NCBI GenBank assembly: GCA_039619475.1
Contig: CM077115.1
Coordinates: forward strand, 593,179,643-593,243,642
Direction of reading: 5' to 3'
DNA: 64,000 nt
From: Icerya purchasi
Lineage: Eukaryota > Arthropoda > Insecta > Hemiptera > Monophlebidae
Shown here: one piece after another, positions 1 to 10,130 of the stretch
Numbering within the stretch: the stretch's first letter is position 1
Layout: each line of letters opens with the position of its first letter
Position numbers and translations under genes: made by a program
Notes under the pieces: model-generated
Told to the model about the DNA's origin: nothing
Databases searched by the model: none
Seen by the model: the letters and a program-made list of their open reading frames with translations, nothing else

Positions 1-728
1 ATATAGCAAATAAACCAAGTGTCCTTGTTATAGTTATTACAAAACATTTTAAAATTTTACAACCCCAAAATCGACAGGAAACTTGTCCTCTGATCACAAT
101 GCAGTCACTTTTACAATAAATGACCAAGTGCACTTTAATCAACCCGTGCCAAGATTTAATTATAATAAAGAAAAATGGAAAGATTACAAAAAGCAAAACG
201 CAAATAAAAATACTTATAACACTAAACACTACAAATAAAATATAAATATATATATATATTAAATATTTCAATTGCATACAATTGTTAGCGGCAAAAAATC
301 GCATACCGCTAAAATCCCCAAATAAAGTAACAAGAGAAATATCGAACAATTAAAAAATTTATTAGAAAGAAAAGTCAAAAAAGAAATTACATGTCGGTCA
401 TATATAAAACAATATACAATCATTTATGTAAACTAATTAAAAATAAATCAAAAATAGAGAGAAATAACCAGTGGAATAAATTTTTAAAAAGAGTGACATC
501 AAAGGATAACTCTGGCTCATGTGCTGTAATAACCATTGTAGTTAAAAATGGTGCACGGGCGCCACCAGGAAAAAAAAAAAAGGATAACTCTTTGTGGAAC
601 TGAATAAATATTTTCGTAGAAATCATGCGGAATTGCCGCCGATCAAAATACCAAATACAAACAATTGATATACGTTTATAATCTCAAAAGTAAAGCAAAA
701 ATCTTAGTAAAATATTTCAACAAAATAC
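1..728 (+). pseudogene. Decayed non-LTR retrotransposon, endonuclease end and linker
   Basis: A degraded plus-strand ORF2 remnant that enters from the left edge. From about position 84 the frame reads LSSDHNAVTF, the SDH motif that ends the AP-type endonuclease of non-LTR elements, followed by a basic linker. Further on (585-600) it reads DNSLWN, a motif common between endonuclease and reverse transcriptase in Jockey-like elements. Stops and frameshifts are frequent. A 65-bp poly(A) insertion sits at 514-578 and a larger insertion starts at 728/729. RT-like sequence resumes near 1801, so both pieces probably belong to one old copy. Clade assignment is approximate. Confidence 0.7.
514..578 (+). 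mobile_element. Tiny poly(A)-tailed retroinsertion with 13-bp target duplication
   Basis: The 13-mer aaaggataactct occurs at 501-513 and again at 579-591. Between them are 65 bases ending in a run of A. Removing one repeat and the insert restores the continuity of the surrounding LINE reading frame, which places DNSLWN directly after the first repeat. This is the pattern of target-primed reverse transcription of a severely 5'-truncated transcript. The parent family is not identifiable from so short a piece. Confidence 0.65.
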
Positions 729-1800
729 TGAAACGGTACTACGCTGTAAAGCGTAGTCTCCCCGCCAGGGATGCCAAATGAAACGGTACTACGCTGTAAA
801 GCGTAGTCTCGCGTCCAGGGATGCCACCACGGATTTAGTCCGCGGAATTATTAATTATTATATTATTAATTATTATTATGATCGTTATTATTATTATTAA
901 TGATTAGATTAGCCAAGAAATGGGTTTCGTTTTAACGGTTTGTATTTTAAAATTTATCTACACCTATTTTACTGGGACGGTCGACCGCTAAAAACACACG
1001 TTAATTAAACTAGATACGAACATAATATTACGACGATTAATAAATATAAAATAATTCAATACGTATCTCTGTTGTCGGCCGGGTGGTGCAAGATCCTGAA
1101 TGACGGTGTCTCGTTGGTCCCTTAAATCGGTTGGCATGCAGAGGAAATTCGGTCCGCGGTATTTTAAGAACAATTAACGAATTGTACTCCGTACACCTTT
1201 TTAATTATAACAATCGGACTTACGAGCGTTCGCGTTTTTAACAGTCGAATTACAGCCAGTGGCCAACTTGAGCGGATTCTTCACTTTTTTACTGGTCCGA
1301 TGACCAAGACCGAAAACTATAACGTGCCGACTTCGACCGTGACAAAAATTAGAGTGAGTCCGACCTTTTTTAGACGGTTTTGCTTGCCCTCGACTCCGGC
1401 TCATTCCAGTCGTTATTTTTCGTCGGCATGTTTTTTACAACCTGACCGCCGGACTCGTCGGAATCGCGACAAACAAAAACCTATGGTCGCGGAGATCCTT
1501 TGACGCATTCAAAAAGGTCGTGCCTTCCCGGAATCTTTACAACCTGCGATGTTTTCGGGCTTTATTTTTTATGATTCGTAATTCTCATTTTTTCCGAATA
1601 GTCCTCCGTGGGTGGCGATGCAAAATTCCTTTCTTCCTTGCCGACAACGGGATTACACATATACGCACACTTACGCTCACACCATTAGCCCGATAGTCTA
1701 TTAAATTACATTTTTAATATTTTATTTACTTGTTTAATAATTTTGGTTTTATTTTGTTAATTTTTTGTCGAACCATGTAATGGTCACATTACAATACAAA
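729..1800. mobile_element. Unclassified 1.07-kb insertion, candidate solo LTR
   Basis: This block splits the decayed LINE between its linker and its RT. If it runs 729-1793 it starts TG and ends CA, flanked by ATAC at 725-728 and 1794-1797, the layout of a solo LTR with a 4-bp target duplication. An alternative reading is a 9-bp duplication aacaaaata at 719-727 and 1801-1809. The left end carries two 50-bp hairpin repeats. The right end has a 7-bp stem with loop gtca at 1776-1793. Base composition is less AT-rich between about 1200 and 1560. Short open frames exist on both strands but none resembles a known protein. Confidence 0.4.
731..830. repeat. Two tandem 50-bp units, each with a hairpin
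   Basis: Units at 731-780 and 781-830 share about their first 30 bases exactly and a second block ccagggatgcc. Each carries a perfect 8-bp stem, actacgct/agcgtagt, around loop gtaa (738-757 and 788-807). A weaker hairpin follows at about 821-841. The unit sits at the left tip of the 729-1800 insertion. Confidence 0.8.
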
Positions 1801-2579
1801 AACAAAATATCAAAGATTATCTACTCATAATCATTTTATAAACATCAGAGGTATTCTATCAGTAAGTATTTCGCAAAAAAAGCAAAAAATGCAACAAATA
1901 ATTACGTAACTAGCTCCAAGAAAGTTAAAACACTTATAAAAAGCCTAAAAACAAGAATTCTGTCGTATACGATAAAATTAGCATTAAAATGACAAAAACT
2001 TACCAACAAGAGCAGAAATGGCTCTTGGGTGCTTATTTAACTCATGTTTTAGATATGCTACTTTCCGTTACAATGGAAAGTCTCGCAGACAGTATACCTA
2101 AGCTCCCGGTAAGGATACTTCTCTGCTGGTCGAAAACATACGACCCATCAGCTTACTTAGTAATTTAACGAAATTATTCGAAAAGATTATACAATTACAA
2201 GATTAAGAAATCACAGTGATGGAAATAATATAATGTGCAATAGTCAATTTGGTTTCCGACCTAAACTTAGTACACAACCATACAACTAAAACGAAAATCT
2301 GTGATAAAATTACTGACAATTTCAATCTAAACAAACATACAGGAGTATTACTGATAAATATCGGAAAAGCTTTTGACAGCACATGGACAGAAGGTACGAT
2401 ATTTAAACTAATTTAGCTTAAGTATCCTTATTTTTTAATATGTATTGTAAAATCATACCTAATAAACAGGAAGCTTTATGTCAAACTGAATAATTACGAG
2501 TCACCCAAAGAGCACATAACTGCTGGTGTACCGTAAGCGAGCATTTTAAGACCGTATTTATTTATACCGCGTATTTAAC
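1801..2579 (+). pseudogene. Decayed non-LTR reverse transcriptase
   Basis: Continuation of the plus-strand LINE remnant. In pieces of different frames it reads RPISLLSNLTKLFEK (RT block 2, about 2140-2185), a block resembling the FGFR motif (about 2245-2265), GVLLINIGKAFDSTW (block A with the first catalytic Asp replaced by Asn) and ITAGVP followed by a stop (block B, about 2517-2535). The catalytic YADD/FADD box is absent because the copy is cut at a TTAA (2576-2579). Many stops and frameshifts make it a dead pseudogene. Confidence 0.75.
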
Positions 2580-3102
2580 CCTTTCAGTCACTCTGTTCAT
2601 TTCAATAGACAGCTAACAAAACGGGAAATAACGTCAAAATGAAACATTTTACACCCATTAAAACAATTGAGTCCATTTGAATGGACGTGTATCTTTATAT
2701 AGTCAAGCATGTACTACTGGCTATCTTTCAGTTCGTTAGGGAACTAATAATTTGCAAAAATTATTATTTTATAAATGCGGCTAATTAGTGAAACACTGAG
2801 ATTATATCGATAGTGTACCTATGTGAATGATAATGTATCATGCTAAAAAAATTATTTTTATGAACTTTTATATCTTCTCTTGTGTTTACAATATTTTTAT
2901 ACCTTATTTTTATTTTTTGAAAGAAGTTATATTATTTTATTGATCTGGTCATTTGAGTGGACACTGTAATATAATAGAATCTTAAAACGTGCAGTGCATC
3001 TGAATTAATATTATTTAATAATATAGGTTGTTGTTCCTATGATTATCAAAGCCTACAGCATAGATACAAAAAATATAAACATAGATAGATAAAGCACACA
3101 CT
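2576..3102 (+). mobile_element. Candidate piggyBac-like terminus (TTAA CCCTTT) and unassigned sequence
   Basis: The RT remnant ends in TTAA followed immediately by ccctttcagtcactctg. TTAA targets and CCC-starting ends are features of piggyBac-like elements. Internal short inverted motifs such as gtccatttgaatggac occur near 2671-2686. No transposase frame and no matching opposite end were found before the Jockey-like LINE inserted at 3116. The assignment rests on the junction alone. Confidence 0.3.
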
Positions 3103-3115
3103 ACTGACACTTAAT
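3103..3115. repeat. Target-site duplication, 3' side of the LINE
   Basis: actgacacttaat, adjoining the poly(A) tail, is identical to 7847-7859 beyond the element's 5' end. Confidence 0.9.
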
Positions 3116-3381
3116 TTTTTTTTTTTTTTTTTTTTTATTTACACGTATATTTCAGTACAATCTTATTATAGTAAATAAATTAGCACTACTTTTAAAACAG
3201 TGTTACAACTTAATCTAACTAATTTGTAACATGAGCAGAGTAGAAACTATGTACAATTACATAACTCCTAATATACAGATATATACATAATCATACGCGC
3301 ATATAAATACTCACACGCACGCACACCAAGTATATGTCCATATCCACAAAATACATACATACGAATATATTACAGAATAAA

Positions 3382-6039
3382 TTAGGTGACTAGTTCATAA
3401 GGCTTTGTGCGCTTAAGGCGCCTTAAGTCATCATCGGAAAGTAGCAGTTCTAAAGCCTCTAGATTTGGGTGACTGTGAAGTCGGTATTCGTGCGCTTCTG
3501 CAATATAACGTATGACTTCATCGATCCATGGAATATTTAAATCGGAATGTATTTCTTCGTTTCGTTGATACCAAAAAGCTCCAGTGATGTTTCGGAGACA
3601 CTTATTTTGAGCGCGCTGAATAATCAACCGATTGGATGTCTTTGCACAGCCCCAGAGTTGAATACCATACATCCATATCGGTCTGATGATTTGACAATAA
3701 ATCAAACGCTTATTAGACAGATTGAGTTTAGAATAACGCCCAATCAGCCAACAAATCTGTCTTAATTTATGCATGGTTTGTTCCTTTTTCATTTTGACAT
3801 GCGTCTTCCAATTCAGCCTGGAATCTAAATGCATACCCAGGTATTTAGCAGAGTCCGATCTCGGAATAGGAAGACGATCAAGATATATAGGACAGGTCTT
3901 AGATTTACGAAGCGTAAACATAACATGCACTGATTTTTCTTGATTAATCTTGATCTTCCAATCACATGTCCATTTGCTAATTTTTTCTACTGCATGTTGC
4001 AAGTTAGTCGTAGCCAATTCTGGGGAATTGCCAACTGACAAGATGGCTGTGTCATCTGCAAAGGTAGCAGTAGTCGTCTTGGCTGTTGTTGGAATGTCAG
4101 CTGTATACAATAAATACAGAGAAGGTCCTAAGACACTACCCTGTGGAACACCAGCCTGTATTGGATGAAATTTGGACTTTGCTTCTTCATAAGAAACTCT
4201 GAAGGATCTATCAGAGATATATGATTCAAGAAGTTGGCACATATTTTCCGATAGCAGGTTGCTCATTTTATAGATCAGCCCTTCGTGCCAGACTCGATCA
4301 AAAGCTTGCGATATGTCTAGAAAAACCGCCGGACAGTATTTTTTTTCTTCAAAGGCTGTTTCAATTAGCTTAGTTATACGATGCACTTGGTCAATCGTAG
4401 AGTGCTGATTGCGGAAGCCAAACTGATGATCTGGTATCTTTAATAAGGGCTTGAGTCGCTTAAGGAGTAGTTTTTCAAATAATTTTGATATGGAAGGTAA
4501 CAAAGAGATTGGTCGATACGAAGTTACTACTTCTGTTGGTTTCCCAGGTTTCGGTAACATGATGATTTGAGCGATTTTGAAACATTTTGGTACGTATCTC
4601 ATTCTGAAACAGGCATTAAAGAGATATGTCAGCATGATAATTCCTTTACGTGGTAATTCTCTAAGCGCTCCAGGTGAAATTTCATCGATTCCAGGAGCCT
4701 TTTTGGGATTCATATTATTATCTAACTCTTGTGCAACTTCAAGAGGAGTTACTGGTTTTATTTGCTGGAAAGGTTGGTAATTTTTCGTTGTATCGATCTG
4801 GGAGTTTATATTATGTGTTGTAAAGACTGAAGCTAAATGCGAAGCGAATAGTTCAGCTTTACTGTTGTCGTCGCGAATCCACTGCCCTTGTTCATCCTTG
4901 AGAGGAGGAATATGAAGTAGTGGACGTTTGAAGCGTCGCGTTGCACGCTACAATGAATAATTTGTGTCCGCTGCAGGGCTTAAATTTTCTAAGTAGTTTG
5001 TGACGCTTTTCTGTTTGAAATCCTTGATTAGCCTATTAACTTTATTGCTAATTCGATTAAATTTTGTTTTATCCGATGGATGACGGGAGCGTTGCCATAT
5101 TTTCCGTGCACGTCTTCTCTCTTTTATTAGTTTCCTAACTTCGATAGGATACAGTACTTCATTTGGAACGTTTTCTTTAAGAACTGGAGTAGCCTGGCTG
5201 GCAGCTTTTCGCAACAAGTTGATAAAGTGCTGGGCTTGCTGTTCTAAATCACTAATAGTTTTAAACCTGATTTTAAGTTCAATTGAAGAGTCAAGGCTTT
5301 CTCTAAATTGATTCCAATTAGTATATTTATTGGTGAGATTTTGCGGAATTCTTTTTTTAATCACTACAGAACTTAGTGTCATAAGTACCGGAGTATGATC
5401 TGACGATAAGTCCGTAATTCCTTCTACTTGCACATAATTGGCAGCGATTCCTTTAGTAATGAAAAAGTCAAGGAGATCAGGATTCTTCGCGCAATCTGTT
5501 GGCCAGTAAGTAGGTTTCCGCGATGAAAAGAACTTACACGAACATATGTTGATAGCGTTGAGAAGTTCAGCACCTTTTTTTGGTGTCGTCAAACGTGACC
5601 CCCATATGGTGTGTTTTACATTAAAGTCACCTGCAAGTATAAAACGAGGACCGAGTTGATTGAAGATATCAATAAATTGACTTTTTTCAAAATTACTATT
5701 GGGCGGACGGTATGCTGCAGCTAGATTGAGGTCTGCGCCATTATAGTTTATTGCTACTACTGTGGCTTGTAGGAAATTCAATTGTATTTCTTCCTGTAAA
5801 TAGTGTTTGATATTCTGTTTAATTATCACTGCTGTTCCTCCTCGTCCTCTGCCACTTGGGTGGTTAGTCCAATATGTAGTGTAGCCGTGAATTCTGATAA
5901 AACTTTTTGTTGTAAAATGTGTTTCTGAGATTAATGCGACGTCAACAACATGTGTGTTAAGAAAAGCCTCGAGTTCTTGAGCGCTCTGACTCAAGCCATT
6001 GGCATTCCAGGTTAGTATTCGAAACGAGGAGTCAGTCAT
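3382..6039 (-). pseudogene. LINE ORF2: endonuclease plus reverse transcriptase, one amber codon
   Basis: One frame of 886 codons, in which an in-frame TAG (plus-strand cta, 4948-4950) is the only interruption. The first 363 residues are the AP-like endonuclease: TWNANG near the N-terminus, ISETH, AGDFNV and LSSDH supply the expected catalytic residues. After the amber codon come PKKAPGIDEISPGAL, YRPISLLPSISKLFEK, FGFRNQHST, AVFLDISQAFDRVWH, GVPQGSVLGPSLY and FADD, the RT blocks in order. The length is close to that of Jockey-clade ORF2 proteins. The start ATG overlaps the ORF1 stop as ATGA. No RNase H domain is seen. Confidence 0.9.
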
Positions 6040-7409
6040 TTCACTATTTTTCCTTGGCTTTTTGTGTGTTGGCTCAATGGTTTAGTTTCTAATTGAGTAA
6101 CACGTATATTTAGCTGGTTAATACTAGTTTGGATACTGTGAAGTATAGCCATAACGTCGTTAATGGTTGGATCTTTTTGTTGTGGAGGAATTTGTATTTG
6201 TTCCTGTGATTTTAAATTCAATTTGGTTGCATGCGCAAATGTTTTTCCTGCTTGCACTTTTTCTGCAGGTCTGATTCGTTCCTCTCTAACACGATCTACC
6301 ACTTTTTTTATAGGCTGGGACTGCGTTTTCGACTTTTGATGGACTTCGCAACCAGCGTAGTTAGCTGTATGTCCTATCATACCGCATAAGACACATTTTG
6401 GTTGGTCTTTTTTAAGTTTCTTGCACTCTTTGGTGAGATGGTTACCGGCACATTTTACACTACGAGGAGGATGAGTGCAGTAATTTTTGGTATGCCCTAT
6501 TCGTTGACAGTGATGACACTGTTTGATTTTATTGTTTTTATGAGGGGGTTCGATAGAGACTTTATAATGTGCAAGATTAGTTATTTCGTATACGTTTTTA
6601 TTGTTCGCTTTTGGGGAGATTTCGATTTTGAACAGTGGAAAATTCTTGATTTGCCGTCTTCCTTCTGTATCCCTATATACTTTCACTATAGGGCTTATCC
6701 GAATAATTTCATGACCAGTTTTTCTTAAGTCATTCTTTATGTCCTCATGGTCGATTGATGGCGGTAATCCACGGATCACAAACGCAAAAGGACGTTCAGA
6801 TTTCGGTTGAAACGTGTGATATGTAATTCCACGTAGTAACTCATTTGACGTACTTGCTGAATTACTATTCAGATCTTTTAAAAAGGCTGTAACCGAGCGG
6901 TAATCGTCACTATCACGGACAGATATTTTAATATCTCCACTAGGAAGTCCCTTAAAGGTAGGTTCTTTTTTTGTTTGTGTGATTACTTTATTTTTAAGTA
7001 AGTTGAAGTTTTTAACGTTACTCACAAATACAGGTGGTGGAAGTGGAGTAAATTTATTTACCAGCTGATTCTCATTTGTTATGTCAGGCATAGTTGAAAT
7101 ATCTACTGATTTAGAGGGAGTACCGTCACGTGTCGGAGTTTGCAATTCCACACAATGTGACTGATCAATGCAGTTTAACCTTTCGATAAGCTCATTTACC
7201 TGCTTTTGCAGTTGAGCTATTTGGTTATCCTTGCTGGCAATTAATTCTTCGTACCGTGTCAGAGTAGAAGTTTCTCGTGTTTCTATTTTTTTCCTTTTGT
7301 TTTCCTTTTTTCCATTAACAGTGTTAATATCATTGTCACTGATTTGCCGTTTCGGCTTGTCATTAAGTTTTAATTTTAATGATGAAACTGTTTTATTATT
7401 TCCCGCCAT
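6036..7409 (-). CDS. LINE ORF1, Gag-like RNA-binding protein with zinc knuckles
   Basis: An intact 457-residue frame. Residues 52-80 look like a short coiled coil. Residues about 205-290 match the RRM-like/PRE_C2HC region found before the knuckles in Jockey-type ORF1 proteins. Knuckle 1 (residues 299-311, CHHCQRIGHTKNYC from 298) and knuckle 3 (339-354) are complete. Knuckle 2 keeps only its later part (320-329): serine stands where the first cysteine is expected. ORF1 proteins bind the element RNA and carry it to the nucleus; that role is from the family. The product is probably translated from the same RNA as ORF2, with which it overlaps by 4 nt. Confidence 0.88.
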   Translation of the reverse strand: MAGNNKTVSSLKLKLNDKPKRQISDNDINTVNGKKENKRKKIETRETSTLTRYEELIASKDNQIAQLQKQVNELIERLNCIDQSHCVELQTPTRDGTPSKSVDISTMPDITNENQLVNKFTPLPPPVFVSNVKNFNLLKNKVITQTKKEPTFKGLPSGDIKISVRDSDDYRSVTAFLKDLNSNSASTSNELLRGITYHTFQPKSERPFAFVIRGLPPSIDHEDIKNDLRKTGHEIIRISPIVKVYRDTEGRRQIKNFPLFKIEISPKANNKNVYEITNLAHYKVSIEPPHKNNKIKQCHHCQRIGHTKNYCTHPPRSVKCAGNHLTKECKKLKKDQPKCVLCGMIGHTANYAGCEVHQKSKTQSQPIKKVVDRVREERIRPAEKVQAGKTFAHATKLNLKSQEQIQIPPQQKDPTINDVMAILHSIQTSINQLNIRVTQLETKPLSQHTKSQGKIVK

Positions 7410-7846
7410 CGTATAAGTTTTCTTGAGCGGAAATATTTTGTGTGCGATATATTCTTATTGAATATATGGTAACACCGTTAAGCCAATGCGCTATAACCCC
7501 CTTATCGTTTTTCGAACGGTGATGTAAAGAGAAGAAAAAAAAAAAAAAAAAAAAGTAGAAGAAGATGAAGAAGAAAAAAAAATGAAAATATCCTCACCGA
7601 CCGGAACAGAGTCCCAACGAAAAATCCGATTAGCCTCAGTTACATTACTCGGCCTTTCTAAAAACCGCGAGAACATAAATGTTTATAATAAGCAATCGCC
7701 GCTGCGAGAAATGTTTATACTAAACGGTCGTCGCCGAGAAACCACAGCATAGCACGATACCGTATGTTTTACAGACAAGCACTTTAACGAACGAGCGATG
7801 AACACAGAATATACATGTGTATATGTTGGATTTAAAACAGAAACTG
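7410..7846 (-). promoter_or_regulatory. 5' UTR and presumed internal promoter of the LINE
   Basis: This is the transcribed leader between the element's 5' boundary and the ORF1 start. It includes a purine-rich stretch with long A runs (7530-7582 on the plus strand). Jockey-type elements usually carry a downstream internal promoter in this region; no specific motif was pinned down. Confidence 0.4.
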
Positions 7847-7859
7847 ACTGACACTTAAT
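7847..7859. repeat. Target-site duplication, 5' side of the LINE
   Basis: actgacacttaat is identical to 3103-3115, which fixes the 5' boundary of the LINE at 7846. Confidence 0.9.
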
Positions 7860-8086
7860 GAATAATTTTATGAAACCCTCGTGTTTTGCGATTGCATAAT
7901 GTTTAAGTTATACATTTTGTATCTTGTATTAATGTTAAGGAAGATGCGGATTTCGATTTTTCCACGCGTATGTATAAATTAGTATATAAATCTTCTTTTA
8001 TTTTCTGGAAGGATTTACGCATGTATGCAGGTTTTTTTTATTGTTTTCCCGCAGACTGACTAATAATAAGTAAATTTATAAGTATC

Positions 8087-8389
8087 CATGGGCGTCGCCA
8101 GCGGGGGACAGGGGGGAAGCGCCCTCCCCCCTGGAGCCTTGAAACTTTTTAATCAACTGGCCATAATGAGTATTCATAGGCGCGTAATCATGAATAATTT
8201 GCCAGGAACCCACGAAAATTACGTTTTAATTACGATTTTATTCTTGTTTAATAAAATATTAAGCCTTTACAACTTATAATTTTTTTATTTTTTCTATAAC
8301 TCATATCTTTTTTCTATCATCTTGCCCCTCCCCTGGCGGCTGGCAACTCATCTTGCCCCACCATGGCCCATCTGCTGGCGACGCCCTTG
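8087..8389. mobile_element. hAT-type MITE with 8-bp target duplication
   Basis: Terminal inverted repeats: catgggcgtcgccagc at 8087-8102, and gctggcgacgcccttg at 8374-8389, whose complement differs at one base. The flanks taagtatc (8079-8086) and taagtgtc (8390-8397) form an 8-bp duplication with one mismatch, the hAT signature. The 303-bp unit is G/C-rich near both ends and AT-rich inside. It has no coding capacity, so it is a non-autonomous element. Confidence 0.75.
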
Positions 8390-8500
8390 TAAGTGTCATG
8401 TTCTTATTTGAACGAAACACTTTTTCTTTCGGTATGGATAAAACAAAATCTAAACGTGTTATTACTACATATATAGAAGTATAGAAATATACGGCTGTTT

Positions 8501-10130
8501 CAGTACCGGATTAAGCAAGCGTGGAGCCCGTAACAAATTCTATCGAACGGTCCTTGATCTACTGAGTTCTTAAGTATAAATGGTAAAACAATAATTCAAT
8601 GCTCGATATGTTTATTTGGCATCTATAGGTATAAATTATGTTAGTGTTTAATAGTAAAGTAGATTACAATAGGCCCTGTTGGCCTTTGACAAGTACAAAA
8701 ATCCAGAGTTGAGCCAGTGCCATAATTGAAGTTTTTTTCAAAATCTCTTTTGCTGTAATAGATTTTAACTGTCGAAATATTCCGAAAACACTACTAAGTC
8801 TTTGGTGTGCTTTTATGCGTTTATCTCAAGCAGATAGTGTGTTTTCAATAATGACAACAAACACCTCAATTTCAAATTGTTTACCAGGTGTGTCATTTTC
8901 AACAAATTCGTCAAGTGTACTAGAACAACCGCTAAAATCGTCATACTTTGTGTTTCGCTTGCGTGCTGATATTCATGACAGCCTGTCACGTCTTTGGCTT
9001 TTGCTTCAATATCTGAACATGTGGATTGCATTATTTGGACATATCCACATAGAGTGTCCCCCCTGTATTAAGGTCTATAAAAGACGATTGCAGCAACGCA
9101 CTAGTCGCTTGCACGCGTTCTAGGATACGATTCCAGGCAATTGCCATTATTCCCGTTTTGAACTTGTTTATCTTTAAAACTAGTCCGTAAGCTTGATTAC
9201 GACACTCTGCCCTTTGATCTATATTATTGCAAATGTCATCCGAAACTTGCTAGATAGTGATAAAACCAGGTAAAAGTGGCTTCGTAGCATCAGCTCTGGC
9301 GGACCACCTAGTATCCGACGACCTTTTCAAAATCGGAATTTTCGAAATAAGAGTTTTCGTAAGAAGACCCTAACGATGCGTAGAAGCAGAAAAAAATGAT
9401 AAAGATTTTCAATAAAATCGAAAAAAAATAATGCTTCTGTAAAACAGTCTGCAGCGCACTTAGCAACTAAATTTAATAAATATGCAAGACAGAGAATGTA
9501 TTCTACATACTTATTTATTCTTTTAATTCGTGTTTGCAGGCCGCTGTATTTTCCGCTGGTGTTGCTGGCATTATCATAGAACACGACAATCTTAAATATC
9601 AATGCCATTCTTACTTAAGAAATCTAGTAAACTTTGGACAAGTTGTTCAGCAGTATTTCCATGTCTAAGAACTTGACAAATCTCTCAACTGGCCTAGATG
9701 GTAGAACATAGCGCACTATCAGAGTCAGTTGGTCTCTACATGCGATATATCTGGAGTAGAATTTAATGGCACTGAATAGTACCTGGATCTCTTAATTTCG
9801 CAAATAATTTGATCCAGCATGCTTAATGCAGTTAATTTGATAAATTCCTCGCATGTTGTTTTAGATAAATATGACGTGCGTCCTTTTCCTTTATGGACAT
9901 AAGTCTGAATATGTTGGGCCATAAAAACGTAAAATTCGGAAAGTAATTCTAATAAACCTAAGTAAGCCCGATTATGTATTAAACCAATATTTTCATCACT
10001 ACCCCGAAACGCAAGACCTCGTTCTACTAAAAACTTTATTACTGCAATAATTCGTTTTAAAAGCATCTGCCAATAATTTTGCTCAGTCTGAATTTGGCTC
10101 ACAAGTTGACGATCTTACTATGTCAGGATT
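8501..10130 (-). pseudogene. Decayed hAT transposase, DUF4371 / ZMYM1-like
   Basis: Minus-strand pieces in different frames give a recognisable order. The first is 10102-9725 with FLVERGLAFRGSDENIG, FYVFMAQHI, YLSKTTCEEFIKL and STPDISHVET, the hallmark of the DUF4371 region in zinc-finger-MYM-1-like hAT proteins. Next, 9608-9327 contains YDNASNTSGKYSGLQTRIK and an equivalent of the AAHSLNL block. More C-terminal scraps extend to about 8640 (FGIFRQLKSITAKEILKK). Frameshifts and stops separate them. A sequence starting cagtaccggattaag at 8501 resembles a hAT terminal repeat and may be the downstream end; the upstream end was not found. Confidence 0.75.

Larger units (their letters stand above)
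3116..7846 (-). mobile_element. Full-length Jockey-like non-LTR retrotransposon
   Basis: A 4.73-kb element on the minus strand: 5' UTR about 7410-7846, ORF1 7409-6036, ORF2 6039-3382, a 265-base 3' region and a 21-base poly(A) tail (T run 3116-3136 on the plus strand). The 13-mer actgacacttaat flanks it perfectly at 3103-3115 and 7847-7859, so both ends are defined and the insertion is probably fairly recent. ORF1 has Jockey-type zinc knuckles and ORF2 carries an AP endonuclease and an RT with FADD. A single amber codon in ORF2 makes this copy non-autonomous as it stands. It lies inside older repeat sequence. Confidence 0.9.

Noticed and set aside
1201..1503. Overlapping open frames on both strands in a less AT-rich patch
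   Set aside because: Neither resembles a known protein, and open frames on both strands at once are expected from base composition. Treated as part of the unclassified insertion.
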